From: Ensifer oleiphilus
Lineage (GTDB): Bacteria > Pseudomonadota > Alphaproteobacteria > Rhizobiales > Rhizobiaceae
Assembly (NCBI RefSeq): GCF_013371465.1
Contig: NZ_JABWDU010000003.1
Location: 1-64,000 of the forward strand
Direction: 5' to 3'
DNA: 64,000 nt
Part shown: positions 1 to 9,481 of the stretch, one piece after another
Position numbering within the stretch: the first letter of the stretch is position 1
How the letters are laid out: each line of letters begins with the position of its first letter
Notes under the pieces: generated by a model
What the model saw: the letters and a program-made list of their open reading frames with translations, nothing else
Told to the model about the DNA's origin: nothing
The model's database searches: none
Position numbers and translations under genes: made by a program

Positions 1-448
1 CTAAAGGACAGTCGGACCGGAATACTTTGGTCTCCACTGTTCTCAGACCTTAGTCGGAGCAAGATTTCGCATGCCGAGGCTGCAAGAATGTCGCGATCCT
101 GCAAGAAGTGTGCTGAACTTTCGCCGTACGCCTCGCCGTCTCGACGGTAGGGTTGATGGTCATCGTCAATTTGCCGTGCTGGTCCGAGCGGAATGCGGCC
201 TAACCCAGAGCGCAACTACGTTTGATCTTGCGGCGTTCAATGATCTCCGCCCTGCTGCCACGCCCCTCGACAAGATGTCAGACCGCAATGCTGAAATGGT
301 CGCCGGCATTCTTGTCGCGAGCTTGACATGGCTCCTGCCGCGCTGGGCGGCAATAAGCCTCGGCTACGCCTTTTCGCTCAGCTTAGATTGCGCCAGCCAT
401 TCCGGGTTTTGGATTGCAACTCGACGTCGAATTCGTCCTACAGACAAT
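1..448. other. No recognisable gene
   Basis: No reading frame here has a convincing start, ribosome-binding site or family match. The open frames on the plus strand look like non-coding shadows. It lies beyond the 3' end of traA and could be eroded plasmid backbone or old mobile-element sequence, but I cannot identify either. Confidence 0.5.
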
Positions 449-564
449 TTACATACTTCCTCAACCTATCGCGGGCGCGCGGTGTTCGATCGCACGGCGC
501 TGCCGGTTACATACTTCCTCAACCTATCGCGGGCGCGCGGTGTTCGATCGCACGGCGCTGCCGG
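449..564. repeat. Perfect 58-bp direct tandem duplication at the 3' end of traA
   Basis: Two identical 58-bp units lie head to tail (449-506 and 507-564). The traA stop codon (519-521, minus strand) lies in the traA-proximal unit, so the unit holds the last codons of traA plus its stop and a few following bases. The distal copy carries the same codons and stop but is disconnected from the gene. Because the copies are identical, the duplication looks recent. Confidence 0.95.
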
Positions 565-3500
565 ACGACGCTTGCCTCCTCTGCTTGATAGGCGCTAGTG
601 GCCCGCTGAAGGCTATGTAAACGATGGCGCATCGCATGAAATGCCGCTCTTTGCGATTTCGGGACCAGTTTACTCGCACCTCTCTCGCTGTGGGCGAGTG
701 CTCCCGGTCCGAAACGTGCATTAAGTGCCTTACTGACGGCTTGGAACTCCGCACGGATCTCCGGACTAAGCGCCCGAACCCTCCGCGCTAGGTGGGTTGC
801 GTTCTTCGCCGTGTGTTTAGTCAAGCGTCGGAGTTCTCTCTCAGCTTCCTTCGTCAATCCTGGAATAGCGACGGACAAGCGGGTTCGTTCAGTGCTCACT
901 GCCAACAACTCAGCCTCATATGCGGCGGCATAAGAGCGTCCCATGGCACGAATGCTGGCGGCAGCGGTCTTGACAGCCTGCAAAGCTACCCGACGTTCTC
1001 GTCCGGCTGCCAAGAACCCATCCAACATCCTGCTAGAGCCACGCAATGTGCCATAGGCGGCGGGATCAGTGACAACGGCACGGACAATGCGTTCGGGATC
1101 AACTTTCATCGTTAGAATGCCTTCGATCGTCGTAACCGCAGCACTCGGATCACGCCAGATCCGAACCGCGTCTCGGCCGAATATCGCCTTCTCCTGTCTG
1201 TAATGTTCGGCTCTCACGGCCCTCAACCGCGCCTCGTCCTCAACGCAGTTCTTGAATTCGGTTACAGCGGGCAACATTGGCAAGCGCGCGACGGGAGACT
1301 GTGGAGCAGATGCTGCCGGCACAATGAGTTGACCGGGCTCGCGTTTCTCGACTATACGCAGCTCTGCTGCAAACCGTCTAACGACCTCAAACAAAACTGT
1401 CAGTTCAGCCCTCCTCTCCTCGGACATGTTTTCCGGCATGCGCATCGTCGTGTTGCGCTTAGCGAAGTCATCGGCCTTGTCGGAAAACGCAAGCCATCCG
1501 AACCGACGGGTAAGGGCCTCATCGATGGCCTTGACCTCGTGGACGATTGAGCGATCCTCAGTGGCAATCCGGAACGCGGACCGATAGGCTTCATATGCCC
1601 CACGCTCCCCGGCTGCTTCGACCTCTAGCAGCCGCGCTCTCGCGTTTTTGGAGAGCGGCGGAATAGCAAAACCCATACACGCTCTGCGCATTCGCTCGCC
1701 GTTTAGAAAGCGCGCTTCTTGTCTGCGAAACTCCGCCGCATGGGCTCGTGCCAAAAGCGCGAGCTCTGACAAAACTGATTGTGCTGCAACCCGCTCCTTC
1801 CGGGCAGCCTGGCCGTCGACAAGGTTCTGGCCACCACGCAGGTTCCCAAGTTCTTTCGGCGAGCGAATAAGCCCATCTGCGATCAGCTGCGGATCCCCGA
1901 CAGCATTTGAGGTTTGCGCATTCAATCGCGCAAGCGCGACCGCCGGATCACGGTAAATCCGCTTGAGTAGAGGCATGATGATCGCTTCCCGCTCCGCCCA
2001 AGCCGGGGATGCGAGATTGGCGAGACGTGCATCCTCCACGAGTGGGCGCGAGAACGAAATCGTTGCTGAGAGCAATTCTCTATCACCATCCGCCTCTATC
2101 TCAAAAGGTTGCCTCTCGGCTGCACCGCACCTTGATCTAATGCGTTCGGAATGGTCAGGCGCAAGCTCAATTGCGACGTTGGCTCGTTGCCAGAGCCGGA
2201 CAACACGACGGCGCTGATCTGAGACCCAACTCAGCGCACTTATGGCTGTCTTCACCAGGTCCGAGCGCGAAATTGCCTCAATTCCGCGGCGCTGCGCGAA
2301 GTCTTCTGCAAGTGAACGATATGCATCTTCAGTCACATAATCCAGCGTGGTTGTTTTTCCGCCAGAACGCGAGAGTCGTTCAACCAGTTCAGGAAACAGG
2401 GCCGGCAAGCGGTTCTCCCTGGCAATCCGACGTTGTCGATCCCCGGCCCTCTCAATCAATCCCGCCGTCCAGACGTTGCGCTCGACCACACGCTTTTCGA
2501 CGCGGGTTCTGGCAGGTTCCTCACCGATGACCGCAACCTTGATCGTGACCTTTTCTGTCCCGTCCCTCCGAAGTCTTACGGCGTCGCCGACTTTCACTCC
2601 GCCATCCTCTAGTGCCTTCGGTAGACTGACGCCCCACAGGCGATGCGTCTCTCCATCTGCCAGACGCAGATCAGCATAAGGACTTGGACCGACACCCTCG
2701 CGTGCGCGAAACTTTGCAACACCTGTCTCGACGAGTTCGCCGGTAACGCCGTAGGTGTAATCGGCACGCGACTGTCTTTCGCATCCCTGTCTCCGCTGGA
2801 AATCCTCCGACGCGGCATACAGATCTGCGCGACAACGGTGGCGGGTCATCGCGACATACGTCAGATGCTGGTCCATCATGCCAGTGGCCAGCACGAAGGC
2901 GCGATCAAAAGTCGAACCTTGGCTTTTATGGATGGTCGCGGCGTAGCCGTAATCGACATTTCGATAGGCACTCTCGGCAAAAATGACATCGCGTCCACTG
3001 TCGAGCCGAACGGTGAGCGTCGCCGATTCCCTACCGGCTGCCGTCGGACGAACGGTCCCGAGCATGCCGTTCTTCACGTGTTGAACACCGAGGTTCGCGG
3101 CATGTGGCTCAACGAACCGGGCATTCTCAAGGAAGATGATACGGTCGCCAACCGCGAACTCTCGCATACCGCGCTCGGTCAAGAACGGCCTGCCGTCCGA
3201 CAACAATCCATCAGTCGAAAGCACTTCGCGAATAGAACGGTTCAGCACCTTTACGTCGTCATTGGTATGCGCGAGCACAGCCAATTCGTTGCCACGAAGC
3301 TGTCGACCTTCGGCTGCCGCTTTCGCTACCAATTCGCGGTGTGCAGTTGTCCAGTCTACGACAATTCGCTCGATGGCAGCCTGACGAGTCTCGGCGCTAA
3401 CGATATGTCCGCGATCGCCATAAGCGGTAAGCGCCTCTTTCACACCACCACGGGCAAATTGCATGGAGGCAGCACGCGCCCATTCCTCACTCTGCCGTCG

Positions 3501-5117
3501 AACACCAGCCAGTTCCACAGAGCTGATGCGCTCGACAATCGCTCGGAAAGCCGCGCCCGCCTGAATCGGCTGAAGTTGCATAGGATCACCAACGAGTACC
3601 GCCTTTGCGCCCGCTTCCTCGATATGCTTCAACAGACGCGCCATCTGTTGTGACGACACCATTCCGGCCTCGTCAACGATTAGGACATCTCCTTTTTCGA
3701 GAAGGTCGTTTCCTCGCTGCCAAGAATGCTCCCAGGAGGCGATTGTGCGCGCCCGAATGCCCGAGCTTTCCTCCAACCCTTCAGCAGCCTTGCCGGCGAG
3801 GGCCGCACCGACCACACACCGCCCTTCTGTTTCCCAGACAGTGCGGGCAGCACTCAACAATGTCGATTTACCGGCACCGGCAACACCTACGACCGCGGCG
3901 ATGGCGCCGTCTGCGGTAATATGACGGACGGCCTCGATTTGCTCTGCGTCGAGCCGAACACCCGCGGCAGCGCTTTCTGGTGATGCAACGGCGGCATCAA
4001 CGCTGGTGCTTGAGACACCAAAGCCGGTCATCTTCGACAACGTAGTTGCCAAGCGTGCCATTTCATACTCGGTTTTCACTAGACCGCGCGTAGTAAATAC
4101 TGCCGGCTGCTCGACTTTGCTGGTTTCGCCATTTAGCCGCTGTGGCTGCAGTAAAACGAGATCGTCCGATGACATAAGTCTGGCGCGCACGTTGGCAAAG
4201 ACAATCGGATCGTCGATATAGCGATGAATTGCGCGGGCGATGTCCCACTCGTTGAAGGTCGATCGCTCATTGGCGAGTTGCTTCAGCAACAGAGCGGGAT
4301 CATCCGTGATCCGGTCGGCAATCTCATAGCGCTTGGCCAATGCCGCCGGTGAAAAGTGAGTTTCGAAGCCTTTGCGAACCAGCGCAGCACGACTCGGACC
4401 AAAATGCCGCTGCTCCAGACCGCGAAGTCCTTGTTCATCGTAAGAACGACCATCGAGGTGGAAATCATGGCCGGCAAGCGCCAGATGGCGGCTTGCGGTT
4501 TCCGCCCAGGCGACCTTCCATTTCTTCAGCACCTCCTTGTCGCCTGCCCATAGCCGATAAACGATTTTTCCCTCAGGTCGCTCAGGCGTTCTGACGCGTA
4601 CCGGTTGGCCGTCTTCACCGATGATCGCGACTTTCTTCGGCCCGAATCCCTCCTCCGCCAAAGCGCGCAGCGTTGCCATGATATGAATATGCGGGTTGCC
4701 GTCCTTGTCGTGGTAAACCCAATCGGCGACCATTCCTCGCGACGTGAGGTTCTCCCGCACGAAGTCGCGCACAAGTTCTATGTTCTGCTCGCGACCTAAT
4801 TCCACCGGAAGCGCTAGAATGATTTCGCGGGCAAGCTGCGCATCGCAGCGCGTCTCATAACGGTCGACCGCGTTCCAGAGCACTTTACTCGCACTGGCGA
4901 CCGTGCGCCCATCTATTGCGGCCCTCAGCCATGAGGGTGTCGCATCGGGCAAAGCAAGCTCTTCATGCACCATCTCCGCACGCCCACCATGGTAGCGAAA
5001 CTCCTTACCGATTTGTTCGTCCATCATCTTGGTGCGATGACGATAGGCAGCTGCAGAGACGATGCTGCGCCCGGCGCCCCGGCTGATCACTTGTACCCTC
5101 ATAAACATGATAGCCAA
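519..5117 (-). CDS. traA: TraA conjugative relaxase-helicase (MobA/MobL type)
   Basis: Nicks oriT and starts single-strand transfer of the plasmid, acting with TraC/TraD accessory proteins and handing DNA to TraG. The 1532-aa product has the two-part architecture of Ti/rhizobial TraA. The N-terminal MobA/MobL relaxase domain includes the metal-binding HIHIM motif at residues 143-147. A RecD-like helicase follows, with Walker A (VAGAGKSTLL) near residue 415 and Walker B (IVDEAGM) near 480. A long C-terminal region of unknown role completes it. The first codon is TTG; an ATG nine bases further in is an alternative. It is divergent from traC across oriT. The last codons are duplicated in a 58-bp tandem repeat. 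The frame is otherwise intact. Confidence 0.95.
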   Translation of the reverse strand: MAIMFMRVQVISRGAGRSIVSAAAYRHRTKMMDEQIGKEFRYHGGRAEMVHEELALPDATPSWLRAAIDGRTVASASKVLWNAVDRYETRCDAQLAREIILALPVELGREQNIELVRDFVRENLTSRGMVADWVYHDKDGNPHIHIMATLRALAEEGFGPKKVAIIGEDGQPVRVRTPERPEGKIVYRLWAGDKEVLKKWKVAWAETASRHLALAGHDFHLDGRSYDEQGLRGLEQRHFGPSRAALVRKGFETHFSPAALAKRYEIADRITDDPALLLKQLANERSTFNEWDIARAIHRYIDDPIVFANVRARLMSSDDLVLLQPQRLNGETSKVEQPAVFTTRGLVKTEYEMARLATTLSKMTGFGVSSTSVDAAVASPESAAAGVRLDAEQIEAVRHITADGAIAAVVGVAGAGKSTLLSAARTVWETEGRCVVGAALAGKAAEGLEESSGIRARTIASWEHSWQRGNDLLEKGDVLIVDEAGMVSSQQMARLLKHIEEAGAKAVLVGDPMQLQPIQAGAAFRAIVERISSVELAGVRRQSEEWARAASMQFARGGVKEALTAYGDRGHIVSAETRQAAIERIVVDWTTAHRELVAKAAAEGRQLRGNELAVLAHTNDDVKVLNRSIREVLSTDGLLSDGRPFLTERGMREFAVGDRIIFLENARFVEPHAANLGVQHVKNGMLGTVRPTAAGRESATLTVRLDSGRDVIFAESAYRNVDYGYAATIHKSQGSTFDRAFVLATGMMDQHLTYVAMTRHRCRADLYAASEDFQRRQGCERQSRADYTYGVTGELVETGVAKFRAREGVGPSPYADLRLADGETHRLWGVSLPKALEDGGVKVGDAVRLRRDGTEKVTIKVAVIGEEPARTRVEKRVVERNVWTAGLIERAGDRQRRIARENRLPALFPELVERLSRSGGKTTTLDYVTEDAYRSLAEDFAQRRGIEAISRSDLVKTAISALSWVSDQRRRVVRLWQRANVAIELAPDHSERIRSRCGAAERQPFEIEADGDRELLSATISFSRPLVEDARLANLASPAWAEREAIIMPLLKRIYRDPAVALARLNAQTSNAVGDPQLIADGLIRSPKELGNLRGGQNLVDGQAARKERVAAQSVLSELALLARAHAAEFRRQEARFLNGERMRRACMGFAIPPLSKNARARLLEVEAAGERGAYEAYRSAFRIATEDRSIVHEVKAIDEALTRRFGWLAFSDKADDFAKRNTTMRMPENMSEERRAELTVLFEVVRRFAAELRIVEKREPGQLIVPAASAPQSPVARLPMLPAVTEFKNCVEDEARLRAVRAEHYRQEKAIFGRDAVRIWRDPSAAVTTIEGILTMKVDPERIVRAVVTDPAAYGTLRGSSRMLDGFLAAGRERRVALQAVKTAAASIRAMGRSYAAAYEAELLAVSTERTRLSVAIPGLTKEAERELRRLTKHTAKNATHLARRVRALSPEIRAEFQAVSKALNARFGPGALAHSERGASKLVPKSQRAAFHAMRHRLHSLQRATSAYQAEEASVVRQRRAIEHRAPAIG

Positions 5118-5140
5118 ATCAGGAGAAATCCTCTTCTAAG

Positions 5141-5175
5141 CAAGTCGCCACTGCGACGTATATTGCGCCATTCCG
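5141..5175. other. oriT: oriT, Ti/RSF1010-like nick region
   Basis: The 152-bp gap between traA and traC is where Ti and rhizobial plasmids carry oriT. Here a perfect inverted repeat GTCGC-CACT-GCGAC (5144-5157) is followed directly by GTATATTGCGCCATTC. From memory this resembles the Ti-plasmid oriT core (an inverted repeat, then GTATAATTGCGCC), which belongs to the RSF1010-like nick family. The nick is expected within or next to the TTGCGCC segment. The assignment rests on position and motif together. Confidence 0.8.
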
Positions 5176-5269
5176 CCAAAATTTCGGGCTTGTCGATCCA
5201 GAGTTCCGATATTCCTACCTCATCATCGAAAATTTGACTATGATATTTATATCAGTATAATCGAGGTTC

Positions 5270-5518
5270 ATGGTAAAAAAGGAAGGACGAGACGTGCGTG
5301 CAAAAACAACCATCTCTGAAATCGACGCGCAGATTGAAACACTGCGGGCGAAACGCAAGAACCTGCTGATAAAAGCGAATGAGCGCTTCGCCCGGTTGGC
5401 GCAGAAAGCCGGCCTGGCTGAACTCGACATCCCGGACGGCGAACTCGACGCCATCTTGGCAGAGATCGTTTCGCGATTTCGCGAGCGGCACCGGCGGGCT
5501 GATGGTCCGACCGCTTAA
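5270..5518 (+). CDS. traC: TraC conjugal transfer accessory protein
   Basis: Small (82 aa) relaxosome accessory protein. It begins with a predicted coiled-coil (residues ~10-40, rich in Lys, Arg, Glu and Ala), followed by the family-typical stretch around RLAQKAGLAELDIPD and an acidic/basic C-terminus. It is the first gene of traCDG, divergent from traA across oriT. Its stop codon lies inside traD (17-bp overlap), implying translational coupling. In Ti plasmids TraC is thought to help TraA at oriT; that role is inferred here from family and position. Confidence 0.85.
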   Translation: MVKKEGRDVRAKTTISEIDAQIETLRAKRKNLLIKANERFARLAQKAGLAELDIPDGELDAILAEIVSRFRERHRRADGPTA

Positions 5519-5780
5519 ACGGCTCAATCAACGGATCGTATTTCTCGAACGAAAGCGGCAAAGCAGGATGACGCAAGGGCACAAGCGCGAAATCCACGAG
5601 AAGACCATCCTTGGCGGATTGATCGTCAAGGCAGGCCTAAAGAATGCCGATCGGGCGTTCCTGCTCGGCGCACTCATTCAGGCGAGCCAGATTCCCGTCG
5701 GTACGGTTGAGCATGACCGGCTATCAGCTCTCGGCACCCAGGCTTTTCGGGCGGAGGCCCGCGCACGAATAAAGCTGTAA
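5502..5780 (+). CDS. traD: TraD conjugal transfer protein
   Basis: Product of 92 aa. I chose the ATG at 5502, overlapping the traC stop, rather than an upstream in-frame start, because the Ti-type TraD core (KREIHEKTILGGLIVKAGL, then a RAFLLGAL stretch) begins soon after it. TraD proteins are small, and their exact function in transfer is unknown. It sits between traC and traG with a 17-bp gap to traG, as in Ti-type traCDG operons. Confidence 0.85.
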   Translation: MVRPLKRLNQRIVFLERKRQSRMTQGHKREIHEKTILGGLIVKAGLKNADRAFLLGALIQASQIPVGTVEHDRLSALGTQAFRAEARARIKL

Positions 5781-5797
5781 GAAAGGGGGCGGGCGGG

Positions 5798-7720
5798 ATG
5801 GCGACGAAGCGGCGGTTCAGCCCAATAAACCTGTTGGCACTCGTGCCGATTGCGGTGAGCATCGGGACACTGTTTATCACAACATACAAGTGGACGACCG
5901 TGGCAACGATCGTTGCGCCCGGATATGCCAATTGGTTTATGCGTGCGTCGCCGATCGCGAACCTCTTCTTTGGGCCGATTTCAGGACTCATTGCTGTTGC
6001 TGTCTTGCCTCTGCATCGGCGCAGACCGATCGCGCTCGTCAGCGTCACTACGTTTCTTTGCATTGGCGTACTGTACGCGGTGCGGGAATACGCCCGCCTG
6101 TCCCCATTCGTTCAGTCCGGAATGATCACCTGGCCAACGGCCCTGTCATACCTCGATCTCTATGCCGTCGCAGGCGCAGCCGGCGGCTTTGCCATCGTGG
6201 CAATCTCGGCCCGTTTATCCATAGTCGTCGGCGGATCGGTCAAGCGCGCCCGGCGGGGCACCTTCGGTGACGCTGATTGGCTGTCGATGTCTGCCGCTGC
6301 TGCTCGGTTTCCGCCAGATGGCGAGATCGTCATTGGCGAGCGCTATCGGGTCGACCTCGACACAATCCGCAGCATCCCCTTTCGGCCTGACGACCGTTCA
6401 ACGTGGGGCAAAGGGGGCAAGGGGCCGCTGCTCACATTTCGGCAGGATTTCGATTCCACTCATATGCTGTTTTTCGCTGGCTCCGGCGGTTACAAAACCA
6501 CGAGCAACGTTGTTCCGACAGCGTTGCGTTATACTGGGCCTCTGATTTGCCTCGACCCCTCGACCGAAGTAGCGCCGATGGTGGTTGCCCACCGCCGATC
6601 AAAGCTCAATCGACACTGTGTGGTACTTGGACCATCCAATCCTGCCTGGGGCTTCAACGTTCTCGACTGGATCGAAACCTCGAGATCCAAAGAAGAGGAT
6701 ATCGTCGCCGTTGCTCACATGCTTTTGTCGGAAAGCGCGCGGATCGAAACGTCGACAGGTTCATATTTCCAGAACCAAGCGCACAACCTTCTGACGGGTT
6801 TGCTGGCGCACGTCATGCTGTCTGCTGATTACGCCGGCCGTCGCGATCTTCGCAGCCTGCGCCAAATCGTTTCCGAGCCCGAACCATCAGTTCTGGCAAT
6901 GTTGCGCGACATTCAGGAAACATCGCAATCGGCCTTTGTCCGCGAGACGCTCGGCGTCTTTACCAATATGACGGAACAAACGTTCAGTGGCGTCTATTCC
7001 ACCGCATCGAAGGATACACAATGGCTGTCGCTTGACGACTATGCAGCACTCGTCTGCGGAACAGCGTTCAAATCGGTCGATTTCGTCAAAGGCGGAATCG
7101 ACGTCTTCCTGAACATTCCCGCGTCGATCCTGCGCAGCTATCCGGGCATCGCCCGTGTCATCGTCGGGTCCCTGATCAATGCCATGATCCAGGCCGACGG
7201 GGCCTTCGATCGCCGCGCACTCTTCATGCTCGACGAGGTCGATCTGCTCGGCTACATGCGTGTGCTCGAGGATGCCCGTGACTACGGCCGGAAATACGGC
7301 ATAACGCTCATGCTGATGTATCAATCGGTGGGCCAGCTGGAAAAGCATTTTGGCCGTGACGGCGCGACCTCCTGGATCGATGGATGCGCCTTTGCGTCCT
7401 ATGCGGCAATCAAGGCGCTCGACACGGCCCGCAATGTTTCGGCTCAATGCGGTGAAATGACGGTTGAAGTCGAGGGGCGGTCCCGCAACATCGGTGGGAG
7501 CAGTTCCGACAAAGCGTCAAGGCGTTCAGAAAGTGTCAGCCTTCAGCGCAGGCCACTGATTATGCCGCACGAAATCATCCAGTCGATGCGCAAGGACGAG
7601 CAGATCATCATTGTCCAGGGCCATAGGCCTTTGCGTTGCGGACGGGCGATCTATTTCCGGAGAAGGGACATGAATGCGGCGGTCGAACCCAATCGGTTCG
7701 TCAAGGCAGTGGCGACTTGA
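5798..7720 (+). CDS. traG: TraG/VirD4 type IV coupling protein
   Basis: Inner-membrane ATPase that links the TraA-bound DNA to the VirB channel. The product is 640 aa, the usual family length. Three or so hydrophobic segments lie in the first ~145 residues. Walker A is GSGGYKTTS near residue 228 and Walker B is LFMLDEVDLLG near 476-486. The ATG is preceded by a purine-rich GAAAGGGGGCGGGCGGG. It is the last gene of traCDG, ending 7 bp from a convergent small gene. Its substrate should be this plasmid's TraA-DNA complex. Confidence 0.95.
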   Translation: MATKRRFSPINLLALVPIAVSIGTLFITTYKWTTVATIVAPGYANWFMRASPIANLFFGPISGLIAVAVLPLHRRRPIALVSVTTFLCIGVLYAVREYARLSPFVQSGMITWPTALSYLDLYAVAGAAGGFAIVAISARLSIVVGGSVKRARRGTFGDADWLSMSAAAARFPPDGEIVIGERYRVDLDTIRSIPFRPDDRSTWGKGGKGPLLTFRQDFDSTHMLFFAGSGGYKTTSNVVPTALRYTGPLICLDPSTEVAPMVVAHRRSKLNRHCVVLGPSNPAWGFNVLDWIETSRSKEEDIVAVAHMLLSESARIETSTGSYFQNQAHNLLTGLLAHVMLSADYAGRRDLRSLRQIVSEPEPSVLAMLRDIQETSQSAFVRETLGVFTNMTEQTFSGVYSTASKDTQWLSLDDYAALVCGTAFKSVDFVKGGIDVFLNIPASILRSYPGIARVIVGSLINAMIQADGAFDRRALFMLDEVDLLGYMRVLEDARDYGRKYGITLMLMYQSVGQLEKHFGRDGATSWIDGCAFASYAAIKALDTARNVSAQCGEMTVEVEGRSRNIGGSSSDKASRRSESVSLQRRPLIMPHEIIQSMRKDEQIIIVQGHRPLRCGRAIYFRRRDMNAAVEPNRFVKAVAT

Positions 7721-7727
7721 ACGACGT

Positions 7728-7874
7728 CTATTCCGGAGGCGGGTCATCGGCGCTGAGACGCAGGAGTTCCTGTTGTGCCGTTTCCAGTTCGGCTTCGATC
7801 TGATGGCGCTCCTCGGCATCGAGGCAATTTTTCAGTTCGGCGCGCAGTTCGTCGATGTGCTGTTCGATCGTCAT
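7728..7874 (-). CDS. Small charged hypothetical protein
   Basis: Product of 48 aa. A clear AAAGGAGATTACGATG (ribosome-binding site plus start) on the minus strand fixes the beginning and excludes the longer frame. The protein is a Glu-, Leu- and Gln-rich amphipathic helix (probable coiled-coil) ending in an Asp/Pro tail. It resembles short proteins often found beside traG on rhizobial plasmids. No function is known. Confidence 0.65.
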   Translation of the reverse strand: MTIEQHIDELRAELKNCLDAEERHQIEAELETAQQELLRLSADDPPPE

Positions 7875-8228
7875 CGTAATCTCCTTTGATTTGTGAAAGA
7901 TGACGCCGTCGGTCGTGAGGGGCAGGAAGGGGTCAAGGCTCGCGGCACGCGACCGGCGGAGCCGGCGCGCGGAGGAACCGATTTTGTCGTTTGCGGCAAA
8001 ATTGGAGGGGCCGTGCGGCCTTGAAGCGTTCCAGCTACTCATGGCAGGCTGACGTTTCTGAGCAGACAGGGTGGGTTGGATATGCCACCCAATATGTGCC
8101 GACAACTGGCTGCGTTGCCTTCTGACGTGACGCGATTGTAGCTTCTCGTTGTAGCATCTCGCCGATGATGACAAAGAAACTGGGACCGTAGCCTGACAGC
8201 TACGATCCCCTGCTGGCTATTTACTCAG
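7875..8228. other. Intergenic region, no gene seen
   Basis: This 354-bp stretch between two minus-strand small genes contains no frame with a credible start signal. It includes short GC-rich inverted segments around 7950-7975 (CCGGCGGAGCCGGCG). Confidence 0.4.
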
Positions 8229-8573
8229 CTAGGCGACAATCCGCCTGGCTGCAGTCGCGGCTTTGGCATAGGCAGAAATTGTCCGGTCCGCTTTAAAGGT
8301 GAGGTCCCGTTCGACGCGCAGACCAAGGCGGCCGCGAACCGATTGGATCTCCGAGAGAAGTACGGAACCGAGTTCGGGGAACCCGACGCCAAGGTCGCAG
8401 AGCCCAAAGAGCAGATCCGGGTCCTCCGGGTCGGCCGCGGCGATCAACCAGGTGGCTGCGGCATCGGGCGTAAACAGCTTGACGACCGGAAGTGGATCGA
8501 AGTCTGGATTGCGTTGAAAGAGCTGACCGTTCGTGATGAGGGACGTGCTGATTTCATCGGTAATGAGGCGCAT
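8229..8573 (-). CDS. DUF2958 family protein
   Basis: Product of 114 aa with the family pattern MRLIT at the start, DPEDPDLLFGLCDLGVGFPELG in the middle, and a C-terminal RDLTF segment. DUF2958 proteins are small soluble proteins common on alphaproteobacterial plasmids and integrative elements. Their function is unknown. The start is preceded by GGAGATTACC. It lies downstream of the DUF736 gene in the same direction, 68 bp away, probably in one transcription unit. Confidence 0.8.
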   Translation of the reverse strand: MRLITDEISTSLITNGQLFQRNPDFDPLPVVKLFTPDAAATWLIAAADPEDPDLLFGLCDLGVGFPELGSVLLSEIQSVRGRLGLRVERDLTFKADRTISAYAKAATAARRIVA

Positions 8574-8641
8574 TGGTAATCTCCAGGACGATGGGTTGGA
8601 CGGAGCGGCCCCGCGATCACCGCGGGGCCGGCGTGCGACGC

Positions 8642-8965
8642 TCAGGCTGGATCATTCCAGAGGATGACCTTGCGGTTCGTCTCGCCGCCAGGTGCAGGTG
8701 CGACATTGCCGAAGATCACGCCGATCTCAGGGGCTTCAAGCTTGACCGAGAGGTATTCTTCGCCGGTGCGCTGCGAGTTCCGGTACCAGCCGGCCCCGAT
8801 CTCGAAGCCAGTGCGGCGGTGGATGATGCGATAGTCAGGGGCGCCTTCGCTTGCCTTTTGGGCATTCGGGATGAGAGCGATTGGGGCGTTGACCTTGATG
8901 GTGGCGAAGAGACCTTCGAGGGTGCCGTCGGCCTTTTCGGTGAGGGTTGCGATCGTGGTTGCCAT
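8642..8965 (-). CDS. DUF736 family protein
   Basis: Product of 107 aa with the DUF736 pattern: an N-terminal MATTIATLTEKADGTLEG, a central FEIGAGWYR, and EEYLSVKLEAPEIGVIFGN near residue 75. These small, probably single-domain beta-rich proteins are widespread on rhizobial plasmids; function unknown. The start follows GAAGGAGACAGCATC. A broken second copy lies about 360 bp upstream (9328-9390). Confidence 0.85.
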   Translation of the reverse strand: MATTIATLTEKADGTLEGLFATIKVNAPIALIPNAQKASEGAPDYRIIHRRTGFEIGAGWYRNSQRTGEEYLSVKLEAPEIGVIFGNVAPAPGGETNRKVILWNDPA

Positions 8966-9327
8966 GATGCTGTCTCCTTCGGTTGCTCGGGAACCATTCC
9001 CGATGGCGCCCGAAGAAGGGGCAGAGCCGCAAGTGTCACCGCAGCGAAGCGGAGGGAAACCCCTTGCGGGTTGACGCGGGACGCGGCCGGTCCCTTAGAA
9101 AGGCGACATCGAAAACGGGAATGGTTTCCGACGCGAACGATCGGGAAGACACATGGCCAACGCGCGCCATCCCGGTGTCCAGAAACCGGCAGCGAGGATG
9201 GTATGGGCCGGCAATCAAGAGCAGCGCACTCGCCCGGAATTCGGCGCAAGGCTGCGAGGCCTCCCTGCGGCTAGGCATTGGCCAAGACCGCCGAGGAACG
9301 GACTGACAGGATCCGCGAACTCCGCGA

Positions 9328-9390
9328 GCCGCCAAAGATTACGCCATCTCGAGGGCGTTCCAGCTTGACAGAGAGGTATTGCTCGCCGGC
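9328..9390 (-). pseudogene. Degenerate fragment of a second DUF736 gene
   Basis: On the minus strand this segment translates to AGEQYLSVKLERPRDGVIFGG, closely matching the intact neighbour's EEYLSVKLEAPEIGVIFGN. No start, N-terminus or clean continuation is present, so it is a relic of a duplicated DUF736 gene. The rest of 8966-9481 holds no other gene I can support. Confidence 0.7.
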
Positions 9391-9481
9391 ATGATGCAAA
9401 CGCTAGCCGTGGTCTGCGGGAACAGCCGATCGACAAGCCCAGACAGCTTTCTGCGTCGGCACAGACAAACGACCCAGCACG

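Noticed and set aside
71-598. 175-codon plus-strand frame at the left edge
   Set aside because: It crosses the traA 3' end and the 58-bp repeat, has no ribosome-binding site and no family resemblance.
2643-3653. 336-codon plus-strand frame inside traA
   Set aside because: Antisense shadow of the intact TraA helicase region; composition and motifs belong to the minus-strand frame.
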